Assembly: GCA_946800325.1 (NCBI GenBank)
Contig: OX326956.1
Span: 15,355,167-15,419,166 of the forward strand
DNA from: Luzula sylvatica
Taxonomy: Eukaryota; Streptophyta; Magnoliopsida; Poales; Juncaceae
DNA: 64,000 nt
Direction: 5' to 3'
The notes under the pieces were generated by a model, which saw nothing but the letters and a program-made list of their open reading frames with translations, had not been told where the DNA came from and ran no database searches. The translations under genes and the position numbers were made by a program. Of the stretch, positions 10,201-20,163 are shown piece by piece; position 1 is the first letter of the stretch; every line of letters starts with the position of its first letter.

Positions 10201-11560
10201 AGGAGAATACTCGCGCTACGCGGCGAGGGTGTTAATTATGTTTTTCATCGTAATATAAAGTACTTATAAATATGATAATATTGATAATATCACTTCATAA
10301 TATAATTATTTAAACTAATTTGTCTATGATTATGTATAAGTTTTTCAATTATTTTACATTGTGATGACAAAAAAATTCATTTTCGTAATCAAGTAATAAC
10401 ACTTATATTAATGTGATCGTATAATAATAATATGTGAGGTATAAAATGATGTTACCAAAAACATAATAACAAATATTATATCATTGTTGTTCACAATATT
10501 CCATACAATATCAAATGTAAAAAATAATAAATCATACAACATACGTAGTAACATATCATTAATTATCAAGTACTGATAATTTATTATTGATTCAAAATGC
10601 AATGAAAATTATAAATAATTTCAAACTTAATAGTGAAAGTAATTTAATAAAAAAACATAAAAATTAATTTAGCATAACATAAATATAAATTATTTTATGT
10701 CATATGATTTTTGTTAATTTTATATTTTTAAAAATAATATTACTATTTTGTAAGTGTTTATAAATTTAAGAAATTTTTTCGATGGATAAGCTTTTTTTAT
10801 TTCAATTATTTTTCAAAGAAAATAATATTAAATTTGTTTGATTAAAAACACAAATATAATCAACTTAGTTTTATATGATATTAGTATAATGGTAATTTCT
10901 AAAAATAAATATTAATATTTAAAATTCTATTATGTAAATAAAATAAGTAAATTATATTTTGTAAAAATGCATTTTTTGCATTGTATTTTTTACATAATAT
11001 TTTTACAAATTCAAATAATGGAAAATGGTATGTATGAACTATGCTAATACGGATGTCAGAATAAAGAGAAAATTAAAATGAATATATTTGATGAATTTTT
11101 AAAATTAAAATTCTAAAAATAATACTACTATATGTTGTATGTTTACAATATTAGTTATTAAGTAATTAGTATTTCATATTTTAACTTTTCATCTTCCATT
11201 GCATTCACATTTGATCATGTAAACTTATGTGAAATGATAAATAATTTAATAAACTTAGTCTAAAATGAATATAACCAATAAAAATAGTCCACATCATTAA
11301 TATATGATGACGTGGTTTTCTAAAAATCCTTAAAACAAAATGTAAAATAAGAGACACTTAAATGACTACAAAGAAACAATGTTTATAAAAAATCAATGAT
11401 TAATCAATGGTCTAAATTTTACCACATGTCATTATCAATGGTTAAAATGAAAGTGATAATGTTAAAAAGAAAATGATGATGTGGCACAAGGAAATTGCAC
11501 AAAGTTGGGTCCAAAATAAGGGTGTGGATAAATTATACATAGCTATAATTGGTAACATAG
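10201..11560 (-). mobile_element. Old Helitron-like repeat, copy 1 (minus orientation)
   Basis: The left end reads AGGAGAATACTCGCGCTACG, continuing CGGCGAGGG. On the minus strand this is a short GC hairpin followed by an AT-rich end, as at Helitron 3' termini, but the canonical CTRRT is not preserved. The body (for example GAACTATGCTAATACGGATG near 11037) matches 25103-26800 in order and orientation. No helicase sequence is seen. The class call is weak; the repeat relationship is firm. Confidence 0.45.
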
Positions 11561-11646
11561 TAGGAAAAAGAGACACGTGTCCTTTTTATTTTATTTTTAT
11601 TTTCAATTGAAAAATTTATATTCTTCCCCTAATTTTACCCTAACAT

Positions 11647-12094
11647 GCTCTATGTTCTAAGTTAATTTATTTAATTAACATGATAACTGGCACATGTTAG
11701 CTATTAATTTAATACGTAATTAACATTAGTTCGAATTCATAAATTTATATCAATATTAATGAATTTTTAGTGATATGTTCTAATTATCACGGTAATTAAA
11801 TGCAATTGTACAAATATGGAGAATACGGCGGGTACATTTTGGAGTAAAATAATTTTTTTTTAAACTCAGCACACGTGAAAAAAAAAAATTATGAATCTCC
11901 AAAATGTACTTGCCGTATTCTCCATATTTTTTCTATTGCATTTAATTAACGTGATAATTATAACATAACATTAAAGATTCATTAATATTGATTCAAATTT
12001 ATAAATTCGAACTAATGTCAATTACGTATTAAATTAATAACTAACATGTGTTAGTTATCATGTTAATTAAATATATTAATTTAGAACATAGAGC
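11647..12094. repeat. Near-perfect ~450-bp palindrome, copy 1
   Basis: The left arm (GCTCTATGTTCTAAGTTAAT onward to ACATTTTGGAG near 11843) is the reverse complement of the right arm (CTCCAAAATGT near 11896 to TTAGAACATAGAGC at 12094), with scattered mismatches. Arms are about 200 bp and the loop about 50 bp. It is followed by AAATCCCGCGCAACC, a truncated version of the Helitron hairpin. Confidence 0.9.
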
Positions 12095-12116
12095 AAATCC
12101 CGCGCAACCATAACAT

Positions 12117-12573
12117 GCTCTATGTTCTAAGTTAATTTATTTAATTAACATGATAACTGACACATGTTAGCTATTAATTTAATACGTAATAGTTCGAATT
12201 CATAAATTTAAATCAATATTAATGAATTTTTAATGATATGTTCTAATTATCACGTTAATTAAATGTAATAGTTTAAATATGGAGAATACGACGGGTACAT
12301 TTTGGAGTAAAGTAATTTTTTTTTGTTAATATCAGTTGTATTGTTCAGTGAAAAGAAAAATATAAAATTTTATGAAGCTCCAACATGTACCAGCCGTATT
12401 CTCCATATTTGTGGTATTGCATTTAATTAACGTGATAATTAGAACATCATTAAATATTCACTAATATTGATTCGAATTTATAAATTCGAACTAATGTCGA
12501 TTACGTATTAAATTAATAGCTAACATGTGTTTGTTATCATGTTAATTAAATATATTAACTTAGAACATAGAAC
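12117..12573. repeat. Near-perfect ~457-bp palindrome, copy 2
   Basis: Tandem copy of the previous palindrome, with the same arms and TAACATGCTCTATGTTCTAA start. It differs in the loop and in one missing block (AATTAACATTAGTT shortened to AATAGTT). It leads directly into the intact Helitron-type terminus. Confidence 0.9.
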
Positions 12574-12607
12574 AAAGCCCGCGTAATCGCGCGGGCACAA
12601 CGCTAGT

Positions 12608-13165
12608 TTTAATAAATGTACAAAGTCCGGTTATATTAAATATATATTATATTATATGTATGTGTTGAATAGAGGGTGAGGGAGAGAGTGGGCGAAAAAT
12701 GTCACCGAAGTTATACAATCCGGTTCCTAAAAAGAGCAACAAAACAATAATCATGGGGATATTATTTATTTTGTTTATAGTGGTCGGGTTTTATAAATCC
12801 GGTTTTTGTCTTTAATGGACGGGTTTTGTAAACCCGGTGCTTGTTTCTTCTTTAGTGTCAGATTTATAAATTCCGGTGTTTTCACTTTAATTAAGTATTT
12901 TGAAATAAAAGTAAGATAATGAATTTAACAAAAACCGGTGTCTTTAATGTCTTTAATGGACGGGTTTTAATTCACCGAATTTTCTAAATTAGTTGGGTTT
13001 TGTTTAATCATGTTAAACCTGCCATGATACTATTTTTAAGGAATTTAACAGATCCGGGGTTTTAGAATCCGGCGTCGCCGAGTTATTAAAATCAATCCCG
13101 GATTAGTTTCAAAATATTATGAAAATCAGATTATTTTACATTATTTTCTTTTGTTAAAGTTTAAT
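12608..13165. other. Non-coding spacer with CCGGTTTT/CGGGTTTT motifs
   Basis: The phrases GGACGGGTTTT and AAATCCGG/AACCCGGTG recur at 12780-13060, one of them as the small palindrome GGGTTTTGTAAACCC. No gene seen. Confidence 0.45.
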
Positions 13166-13169
13166 TCAT

Positions 13170-13415
13170 GCCGGTGATGAACAAACAGTTGCATGCTGAT
13201 GATGAACATGGTTCAATTCATCGCACCTTGTGTTTTGTAGGAAATTGTTTGTTTGAGTATGATACTTAAAACATCTGAATAATGTCAATACCATTTCATA
13301 GAGCATATAATAGCAAATAATTGCGCATGGAGGTGAAGGCCAGGGTACGGCTCCCGCATACGGTAGCAAACGGTTGCTTGATGGCGAAGACCATGGTTCG
13401 ACTCCTCGCACCTTA
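13170..13415 (+). repeat. Three diverged tRNA-like (SINE-type) modules
   Basis: A ~35-bp motif, TTGC-TGATGG-GAAGACCATGG-TTCGACTC-TCGCACC, appears at about 13188-13232, 13320-13363 and 13371-13413. The last contains a good Pol III B-box-like GGTTCGACTCC (13395-13405). No tRNA cloverleaf closes, so I call these tRNA-derived repeat pieces rather than genes. Confidence 0.4.
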
Positions 13416-13526
13416 TCTTTTTGAATTTAGAAACCGAATTGGTTGCCTTGGTGTCTTTTAAATAAACAAAAAAGAGCTTAGAGAGACTCCCTCCACTGAT
13501 TGGTAAGGAGAAATAAAGAATTTACA

Positions 13527-13841
13527 TTAGTTACCTCCTCCTATATGTGAAGAATGCGCTGGTTTGCTCCATGCTAGAATGTTTTCAATCGCCTTCGAGG
13601 CCGTCGCTGCTTCCGAGCCCATTTTCTGCTGGAAGATTCGCATATTGCATTCTTTCCATATCTGCCAAGCAATCGATGCAAACATTGTATCCCATATTTG
13701 ACGAATTGCTTTGTCCGTTTGGAGTCTATTCGCGTGCCAGGATTCGATGAAGGAAGAGCCCGGGTTCAAGTTGATGGGGGCTTCTTCGACCCTTATCTTT
13801 TTAGAGATTTTTTTTCCTTTACATGTGTACATATTTAACAA
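13527..13841 (-). pseudogene. LINE (non-LTR retrotransposon) ORF2 C-terminal remnant
   Basis: Minus-strand translation contains FASIAWQIWKECNMRIFQQK, the W-x-IWKERN-x-RIF signature found near the C terminus of plant L1-type reverse transcriptases (the zf-RVT region). The upstream reverse transcriptase domain is absent, so this is a 5'-truncated or decayed relic. The downstream tail could not be delimited. Confidence 0.7.
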
Positions 13842-13851
13842 TACTTCAAAC

Positions 13852-14006
13852 CATTGGCGGATCTTGCCTCAAATTAAGGAGACGATAGTATATAATTTTG
13901 CTGTTACATCGTAAAATACACTGACATAATCAAATATATATACTACCGGTCTAAAGTCTAGGGAGACAGTTCTCCTCCTAGTCCCTTAATAGATTTGTCA
14001 CTGCTT
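13852..14006 (+). repeat. Dispersed repeat, copy 1 (partner at 27518-27732)
   Basis: Shares GGATCTTG, GAGACGATAGTA, AAAATA-ACTGACATAATC, AAATATATATACTACCG and TAGTCCCTTAATAGA, in order, with 27518-27732. Family not identified. Confidence 0.75.
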
Positions 14007-14782
14007 CAACCAACAATTTTGTCCTAAATGATGTTAATACATCTCAGTAAATAATATTTAGAACCAATAAAACATGTTGGTTGTAATATTTACTTTCATT
14101 TTGTTGCTAAATATTTCATTTACATACATATTTTTTTTGTAAATACGATATATAACCATGCGATTGTATTTTTTTTACATATATACATTTTTCAAAATGA
14201 TGTCATCTATGTTTTTTCCATCACTTTATCATATGATAATATTGTCTATGTTTTTTATATCACCTTATCATATAATCCTAAAAAGCAAAAATAATATCAT
14301 AAGTATCCCTATAACAATAAACAGATATATCATCTTACAAAATGTCATACATAAATAAATTTCAGTATATTTGTATCAAAAAGCAATTTTATGTATATCA
14401 TTTAAAATCTTAAACTATCACACGGATCAATAATTTTTTTTTGAAACATTATTAATGTTATTTTCCGCAGTGCAAACCATCAATTCATTTTTTTTGGTTG
14501 ATCATCAAATTAATTGCAAAATATTCAAAATATTTTTTATAATAGTTTGCTTGGTAATTCTATAGCTAGAAGCCCATTGTTTTTTTCACAAAAATACTCT
14601 TCTATTTTCGTGGGTTCTCGATATTATTTTGGGATATGGGCCAGGTTATTTATACAAACAAGGCCTCTAGAGTATACATTTTATTAGGCTGTGAAAGTTA
14701 TAAACTATAGAAGAATAGGGCCCATATTATATTTGAGTTCTCTGGATCCAATAAAAAAATTATATTGGGGTTGTGGATAATT
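14007..14782. other. AT-rich intergenic sequence
   Basis: No gene, RNA or clear repeat boundary seen. Confidence 0.5.
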
Positions 14783-14886
14783 ATTAATTTGCCGGCCCAA
14801 GTATAGGATAAATTCAAGTGATTGAGAATTCCATACGAACAAGCTCTTCTGATTGATTAAAATTGGAAACTTTGAGATCAAACTTA
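14783..14886 (+). pseudogene. Relic of the zinc-finger gene 3' end (part 1)
   Basis: Matches the C-terminal codons and start of the 3' UTR of the gene at 1-854 (about nt 770-875). Shared stretches are TTAATTTGCCGG-TCAAG, GAGAATTC, ACGAACAAGCTCTTCTGA and CAAACTTA. Indels and a stop destroy the frame. The copy is interrupted exactly after CAAACTTA by the element at 14887-16137 and resumes at 16138. Confidence 0.85.
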
Positions 14887-16137
14887 GGGCGTGTTTGCTA
14901 GGGCAGTTTTGTCGAAACTCGTAGTTGCAGAAAAGAAAATCAATATATGAATATCAAGAAACTATGATATTATTAATATTTAAAAATTATGAGTGTAGGA
15001 TCTTTAAAATGTGTTCGATGAAAATCAAATGATTGGATGTAGCAAACCAATAAAATATTTTTAAATTATATTATTTTTTATGAAATTTTATAGCTATCAT
15101 GTTTATTTATTAATCATATCAAAATATTATAATTATGTCACATAAATAAAGCATATCAATAATTTAAAATTAGTATATTTTAAATAATACAAATGAAAGA
15201 AAAATAATTTTAGAGAATATTTTTTTAATACAACTAATTTTTAGAGAATATTATTTTTTATGACCATTAGTTTTTAGAGAATATTATTTTTTTAATACAA
15301 CTAAATTTTAGAGAAGATTAAATTTTTATTACACAATTATTCTTTGGATGATAAATTCAAAAAACAAACAAATATTTTTTAATACGGTATCCGTCGATAT
15401 TCGATTTTGGATACGAAGACATATACAAATATTGTATCTGGTATCCGATATCTAATTTCGGATACGAATACGCTATCCGGTATCTGATACGGATACGAAT
15501 ACGAATATAGTATATATGACATCCAATATATGATTTCGAATACGAATACGGTATCTGATATGAATACGAATACAAATACAATATTAGATCAGAAAATATT
15601 ATGAACATAAATTATGTTATTTTATGTTATGTTATTTCTAATAAAATTCTTTAACTAGTATATTTAATTTTTTCAAATATATAAATAAATCATATAAAAT
15701 ATAAATATTATTGGTAATATATAATATCGAACTTTAATTCTTATACATTAGCACATTGAAAAAAAATCGAAAAACCGAATAAACAAAGCAATATTATTTT
15801 TCAACCAATAAATCGAAAAACCGAACCGAATAAAAAAGCACACCATTAAAAATATTTATTTTTGTCCAAACGAATGCAAAGTAAATATCAATTAATATGT
15901 TTGAGTTTTATTTTGGTAGATAGAATTATAGATAGCACGATGGGAGCACTACTATTATTTTGTTAATTTTCAATCACCATTTCGGTCGAAAATCCACTCA
16001 ACCGTAAGTTTTGAAATGTTGGCAAATTAAGCTCATTCCTAAATTTTCAAAAGTTTAGAAATTCAAAACTATGATAAAAAAAATATGGACATCGAACACC
16101 CATTAAACTAACCTTCAAAACTCTTGTACCGAACAGG
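14887..16137. mobile_element. Non-autonomous PIF/Harbinger-like element, copy A, 1251 bp
   Basis: Flanked by TTA on both sides (14884-14886 and 16138-16140). The left end GGGCGTGTTTGCTAGGGCAG and the minus-strand right end CCTGTTCGGTACAAGAGTTTTG are related inverted ends. The parental sequence at about 868-885 (CAAACTTAGTAGATATGAA) is the unoccupied site. A related copy B starts at 29963. The interior includes a TACGAATACG-type minisatellite and no transposase frame. Confidence 0.75.
15382..15572. repeat. Degenerate (GATACGAATACGGTATCCG)n minisatellite inside copy A
   Basis: Repeated phrases GATACGAATACG, GGTATCCGATATC and GATTTCGGATACG, about 190 bp. The equivalent array in copy B (32036-32510) is about 470 bp, so it has expanded or contracted within the element. 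Confidence 0.85.
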
Positions 16138-16216
16138 TTAGTAGGTAATGGTGGGAGAGTAGGTAGATATGAATATAATTTAAGAAATTCTCCGCATTTT
16201 GCTGACAATGATCAAA
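16138..16216 (+). pseudogene. Relic of the zinc-finger gene 3' UTR (part 2)
   Basis: TTAGTAG, then TAGATATGAA and ATTTTGCTGACA-TATCAAA-type phrases, follow the order of nt 873-1017 of the parent flank, with a deletion between them. It ends at ATCAA, where an ACTAGAGAAATTCTCCGCGC Helitron-type end begins. Confidence 0.7.
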
Positions 16217-17510
16217 CTAGAGAAATTCTCCGCGCTTCGTCGTGATATTTAAAATTATTTATTTATCATAAAATATTAACTAATAAAACAAATTAATTAT
16301 ATAAAAAGATAATTTAAGAAATTTTATAAATTATGTTTTGTACTATATTCTCTTAGCTTTCTTGTATCTAATTTCATTGTAATTATAAGCACCTCCTCAA
16401 CATGATCTTTTTATGAAGAAGTAATAGGTTAGTATATCCAACCAAAAAAGAAATCAAATAATTTTATTTCGTAAAACCTCATGCAAAATAAAAAATAATA
16501 ATTAGAAAAACAACTCTTAAGAATATAATATAAAATGAACCTACTGCAAAATAATAAGATAAAAATTAATTTAAAACGCAAATACTAATTATTATTTAAA
16601 ACTCAAATACCAAAAACGAACCTACATAAATCTCTTAAGAAGATAATATAAAACGCAAATACTAATTACAGAAATATAAAGAAATCCAATTAATACATAT
16701 GTACAAGAAAGCCAAATATGAAATTAACGAACAAAATTATGAACATAGAATAGGCAAGGAAGAATTGTAAAAATAAAAATGAAGTGAATTGAAATGTCCT
16801 TCTGATATACTACCAATAGTTGGCAACGAAGAAGAACAAGACTTTTTTCTTAAAGCAAAGAATTAGAATTTGAGTTGGATTTTTCATGAAATTGGGGCCT
16901 CACATTATTTTTTCCTGATTGAAATGTCTTCTACCGAAAGAACTCGGCAACTTGAGTTCATATTTTATGAAAAGAGATTGCCTTTGGAGCTTTTTAGCAG
17001 GGCCATTCACGGCGAATATGAGCAAAAAATAAAAAATGTCCTTCTGTGTGTCAGCAATGAGCTCCAACCTATATGAACAAAGGAAAAAAAAGCATCGAAT
17101 GAAACTAAACACATTAAAAAAAAATGAATTCTTATATTACATAATTCATGCAAGCCCCTTATATGCAAGCCTCATCCTTTCCATCACCATATTCACCCTT
17201 TCCTATCTTATTTCCAGAACAAACAAAGAAAGAGTGCTTGAAAAATTAGAGAGGTGAATAAGCAGGTGAAATTAGAGAAAGAAACAAAAAAAAGTCATCT
17301 CAATGCATTGTTTTTTGTTATTCCTGTATAAATCACATTACATTAATATGAAGTATGGTCATGCATGCATGTCTTGAATGATCAAAATTGTGGTCATGCA
17401 TTCCTTTGATGAGACATGCAACAAAGAACAATGCATTGAGAGGAGATGACCCTCCATTCTTCTATGTTTTTTTAGCTCTGAATATAATCTAAATCTATTC
17501 GCGTAGCGAA
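16213..17510 (-). mobile_element. Possible Helitron, 3' end at left (minus orientation)
   Basis: The plus strand reads ATCAA then ACTAGAGAAATTCTCCGCGC, continuing TTCGTCGTG. On the minus strand this is a degenerate GC hairpin followed by GAATTTCTCTAGT and a host T, the Helitron 3' pattern. The right limit is unknown; the end given is nominal, at the small palindrome ATTCGC-GTA-GCGAAT (about 17495-17509). The body at 16870-17110 has short protein-like stretches on both strands that I do not recognise. Confidence 0.4.
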
Positions 17511-18640
17511 TATAATGGACTTAAACACTAGAATCCACCTCCTCTCGTATTACACTTCTAGTCGAACTCTTGTGGATTCTATGAAGACTCTATTATCCTT
17601 TATTAAGTGCCTCTGCTTTCAAATCAAACTCGAACGAATACACCTAATTGGATATTGTCGTGCCACCAAAAATGTACCTTGGAAAATGAAACGAAAAAAC
17701 GTTATGCACAAACTATAAAATTGAAGGGGTTCTATCATACATCATTTTCCTTATGATACTTTCATTTTCAAGGATATTTTGAGTAATTATTCATTTATGA
17801 ATATTTAAGGTAAGATCTCAAGTATATTTATTAATTAATATTTAACTAAATTAGAATTCTTTTGTTGTTCAATTAAAAGAAAATTTCCTTAAAAAATGAA
17901 TTTTATGATACATCATTTAAAAGATATAATTAATTGTTTAAATATCCAAAATACTCTTTTAAAATGGTGTATAATAGAACTCCCCAAAATTGAACGAACA
18001 TAATGCTATGTATATAATCGAAATTAACAGCCATAGTTTTACTTGGCTATAGAAACTATTTTTATATATGAGAAAAAAATAAGTAAATATTTCCAAATTA
18101 AGTTATAATCATGACATGGGGTTTTCATATCCATAGAATTTTGGATCTGCAGATTAATAACTCGTATAATACAAATTTACATTTAAATCCTTGTATTATT
18201 CTAAAAGTAAAAAACAATTATATTATGAAATCATATTAAATTATACATTTAAAAAAAAATAGATAATCCATGTAATATTGTCTTGTGTTTTTGAATATAA
18301 TAAAGATCAATCAAAATCACATTGAAATATAATAATTATGAAGGACTTTGGACATATTCTTGTCCAAATGCCTTAGACAAACTCCAAACCCGCGAGTTCT
18401 ATAATACTTTATTTTTGTAGAATGATATTTTAAATATTTACGAATTAATTAAATTTATTTATTTAAATGAATAATAAAAAGTTCTTATTTAATCTAGTAT
18501 TAATTGATTCATAAATATACTGGAATCCAATCTTAAATACTCATTAACTAATAAATAATCAAAATAATTTTCAAAATTTTACCATAAAAAAGAAATCAGA
18601 CAACTCTCAATTAATTTTTTTCTTTCCTCATTTTTTTTTT
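17511..18640. other. AT-rich intergenic sequence
   Basis: The 67-codon open frame at 17515-17718 has no recognisable motif and no supporting context. Nothing else stands out. Confidence 0.4.
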
Positions 18641-19341
18641 GGGGAATTCTTCAAATACCCCCTAACTTTTTTGGGATTTCTCAAAAACCCCCTAACTTTT
18701 AGATTTTTTGAAAAACCCCCTATAAATTAAGTTTAATTCTTGAAAAACCCCCTACTAGTGTTATATTTCATTTTCCATCCAAATTATTCTTTTTTGGACC
18801 AAAATACCCTCGCAATTTATTTTATAATTGAATTTATTCTATAAACTAATAAATAAATAATATTTTACAATATAATATTTCATAATATTATATCATGATA
18901 TTTATTATATTATTCTATAATTTATTATATGAGTTTTATATAAAATTATTTAATGTAAAAATAAAAAATGCAATGTGTAATAGTATTTATTTAATAATAA
19001 TAATAATTTTTATATATATTATAAATAGTAAAATAAAATAGTGAGTTGTAAAATATTATCATAAATTATTTTTAATTCTAATAACGTGAAATATTTATCA
19101 TGAAATATTTAATTTATTTATGTATTTATTAATTTATATTGAATAAAATAATTCATAAAAGAAAATCAAGAAGGGTATTTTTGTCCAAAAAAATGAAAAT
19201 TGGATGGAATGTTAAAGTTAACCTTTGTAGGGGATTTTTCAAGAATTAAATTCAATTTATAGGGGGTTTTTCAAGTAATCAAAAAATTAGGGGGTTTTTG
19301 AGGAATTCCAAAAAAGTTAGGGGTTTTTTTAAGAATTTCCC
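18641..19341. mobile_element. Foldback MITE of the CCCCCTAACTTTTTTGG family, 701 bp
   Basis: Inverted ends of about 170 bp carry a repeated phrase: CCCCCTAACTTTTTTGG and TTGAAAAACCCCCTATAAAT on the left, and the same on the minus strand of the right end, followed by a shared TTTTTGGAC-AAAATACCCT. Flanked by T9-10 on both sides, compatible with a 9-bp target duplication. The interior is AT-rich with no coding capacity. Related copies lie at 5248 and 28590. Confidence 0.85.
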
Positions 19342-19646
19342 TTTTTTTTTCATCCATTATAATTTTTTTTGTATGGTTTGCTATTGTGCTAACTCGAAAA
19401 GGAAAAGTGTTCCATTGTAGATATCATTGAAGTGAAATGGCAAAGTCTTATCGTTGTCTTAAAATAATAAATAAAGATGCCTTATTAAAGATCTTGGTCC
19501 TGAACAAGAGTCCTACTTTCTCTCACATGGGTTGTCTCGAGCTAACTTTAGATCACATTATTACATTACAATATATAAACTCTTTCTTTGAAAATATTCT
19601 GCACAAAAAAGTTTCTGAGAATCTGAAACCACACATATTTTAGAAA
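19342..19646. other. Spacer between two foldback elements
   Basis: The 68-codon open frame at 19437-19643 shows no family motif. No other signal. Confidence 0.4.
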
Positions 19647-19884
19647 GAGTAGTGATGTACATCCCTAGATTCTCCCTCCGAGAATTTTGATGACGTAGAT
19701 AAAAATAAACATCACATAAATATGTGATTTAATATTTTAATTTATGATTTGATTATTTTAATTTATAATTAAACATCTAATTAAAATTTAAATCATGAAT
19801 TAATATGTTAATTCTTAAAGCGTTAAATCTTATTCACGTCATCAAAATTCTTGAAAGAGATGTGAGATATGTCCAACATTTTCC
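19647..19884. mobile_element. MITE with 9-bp target duplication TTTTAGAAA, Mutator-like, 238 bp
   Basis: The perfect direct repeat TTTTAGAAA lies at 19638-19646 and 19885-19893. Inside, GAGAATTTTGATGACGTAGA on the left mirrors AAGAATTTTGATGACGTGAA on the minus strand of the right end, with AT-rich inverted arms. A 9-bp duplication and non-coding interior fit a Mutator-like MITE. A relative is at 35895-36108. Confidence 0.85.
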
Positions 19885-19969
19885 TTTTAGAAATTATTAA
19901 AAATGAAAATTGAATTAGCATAGTTTTTCAATCCACGAATAAATTAGAAAATTATTAAGTGAAACTATA

Positions 19970-19975
19970 TTTATT
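19970..19975 (-). promoter_or_regulatory. Candidate poly(A) signal of the beta-expansin
   Basis: AATAAA on the minus strand about 190 bp past the stop codon, in a T-rich context on that strand. It is the first canonical hexamer I noticed downstream of the gene. Low complexity makes chance occurrence possible. Confidence 0.4.
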
Positions 19976-20163
19976 GAATAAAAAGATAACAAAGATATAA
20001 AATACTGAATAATGCCTTTGCATTAGCATGTTCCATAAATATTACAAATCCAAACATTACAAATACTATATAATACATATATAACCCTCACATATAAAAT
20101 GCATAATAATACCCTTTCATAACCCTCTAAAAAAACACGCGGTATTATTCGAACCGTTTTGAT

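Larger units (their letters stand above)
11561..12607 (+). mobile_element. Helitron-like 3' portion with canonical terminus
   Basis: The right end has a 7-bp stem hairpin (GCCCGCG-TAATCG-CGCGGGC, 12577-12596) followed by ACAACG and CTAGT at 12603-12607, then a host T. This is the Helitron 3' signature of a hairpin, a short spacer and CTRRT. GACACGTGTCC at 11572-11582 is a small palindrome in the body. The 5' TC end was not located, so the left boundary given here is arbitrary. Confidence 0.65.

Noticed and set aside
17515..17718. Possible organelle-derived or captured exon
   Set aside because: The sequence reads somewhat protein-like, but I could not match it to a plastid, mitochondrial or nuclear gene and there is no splice or start support.
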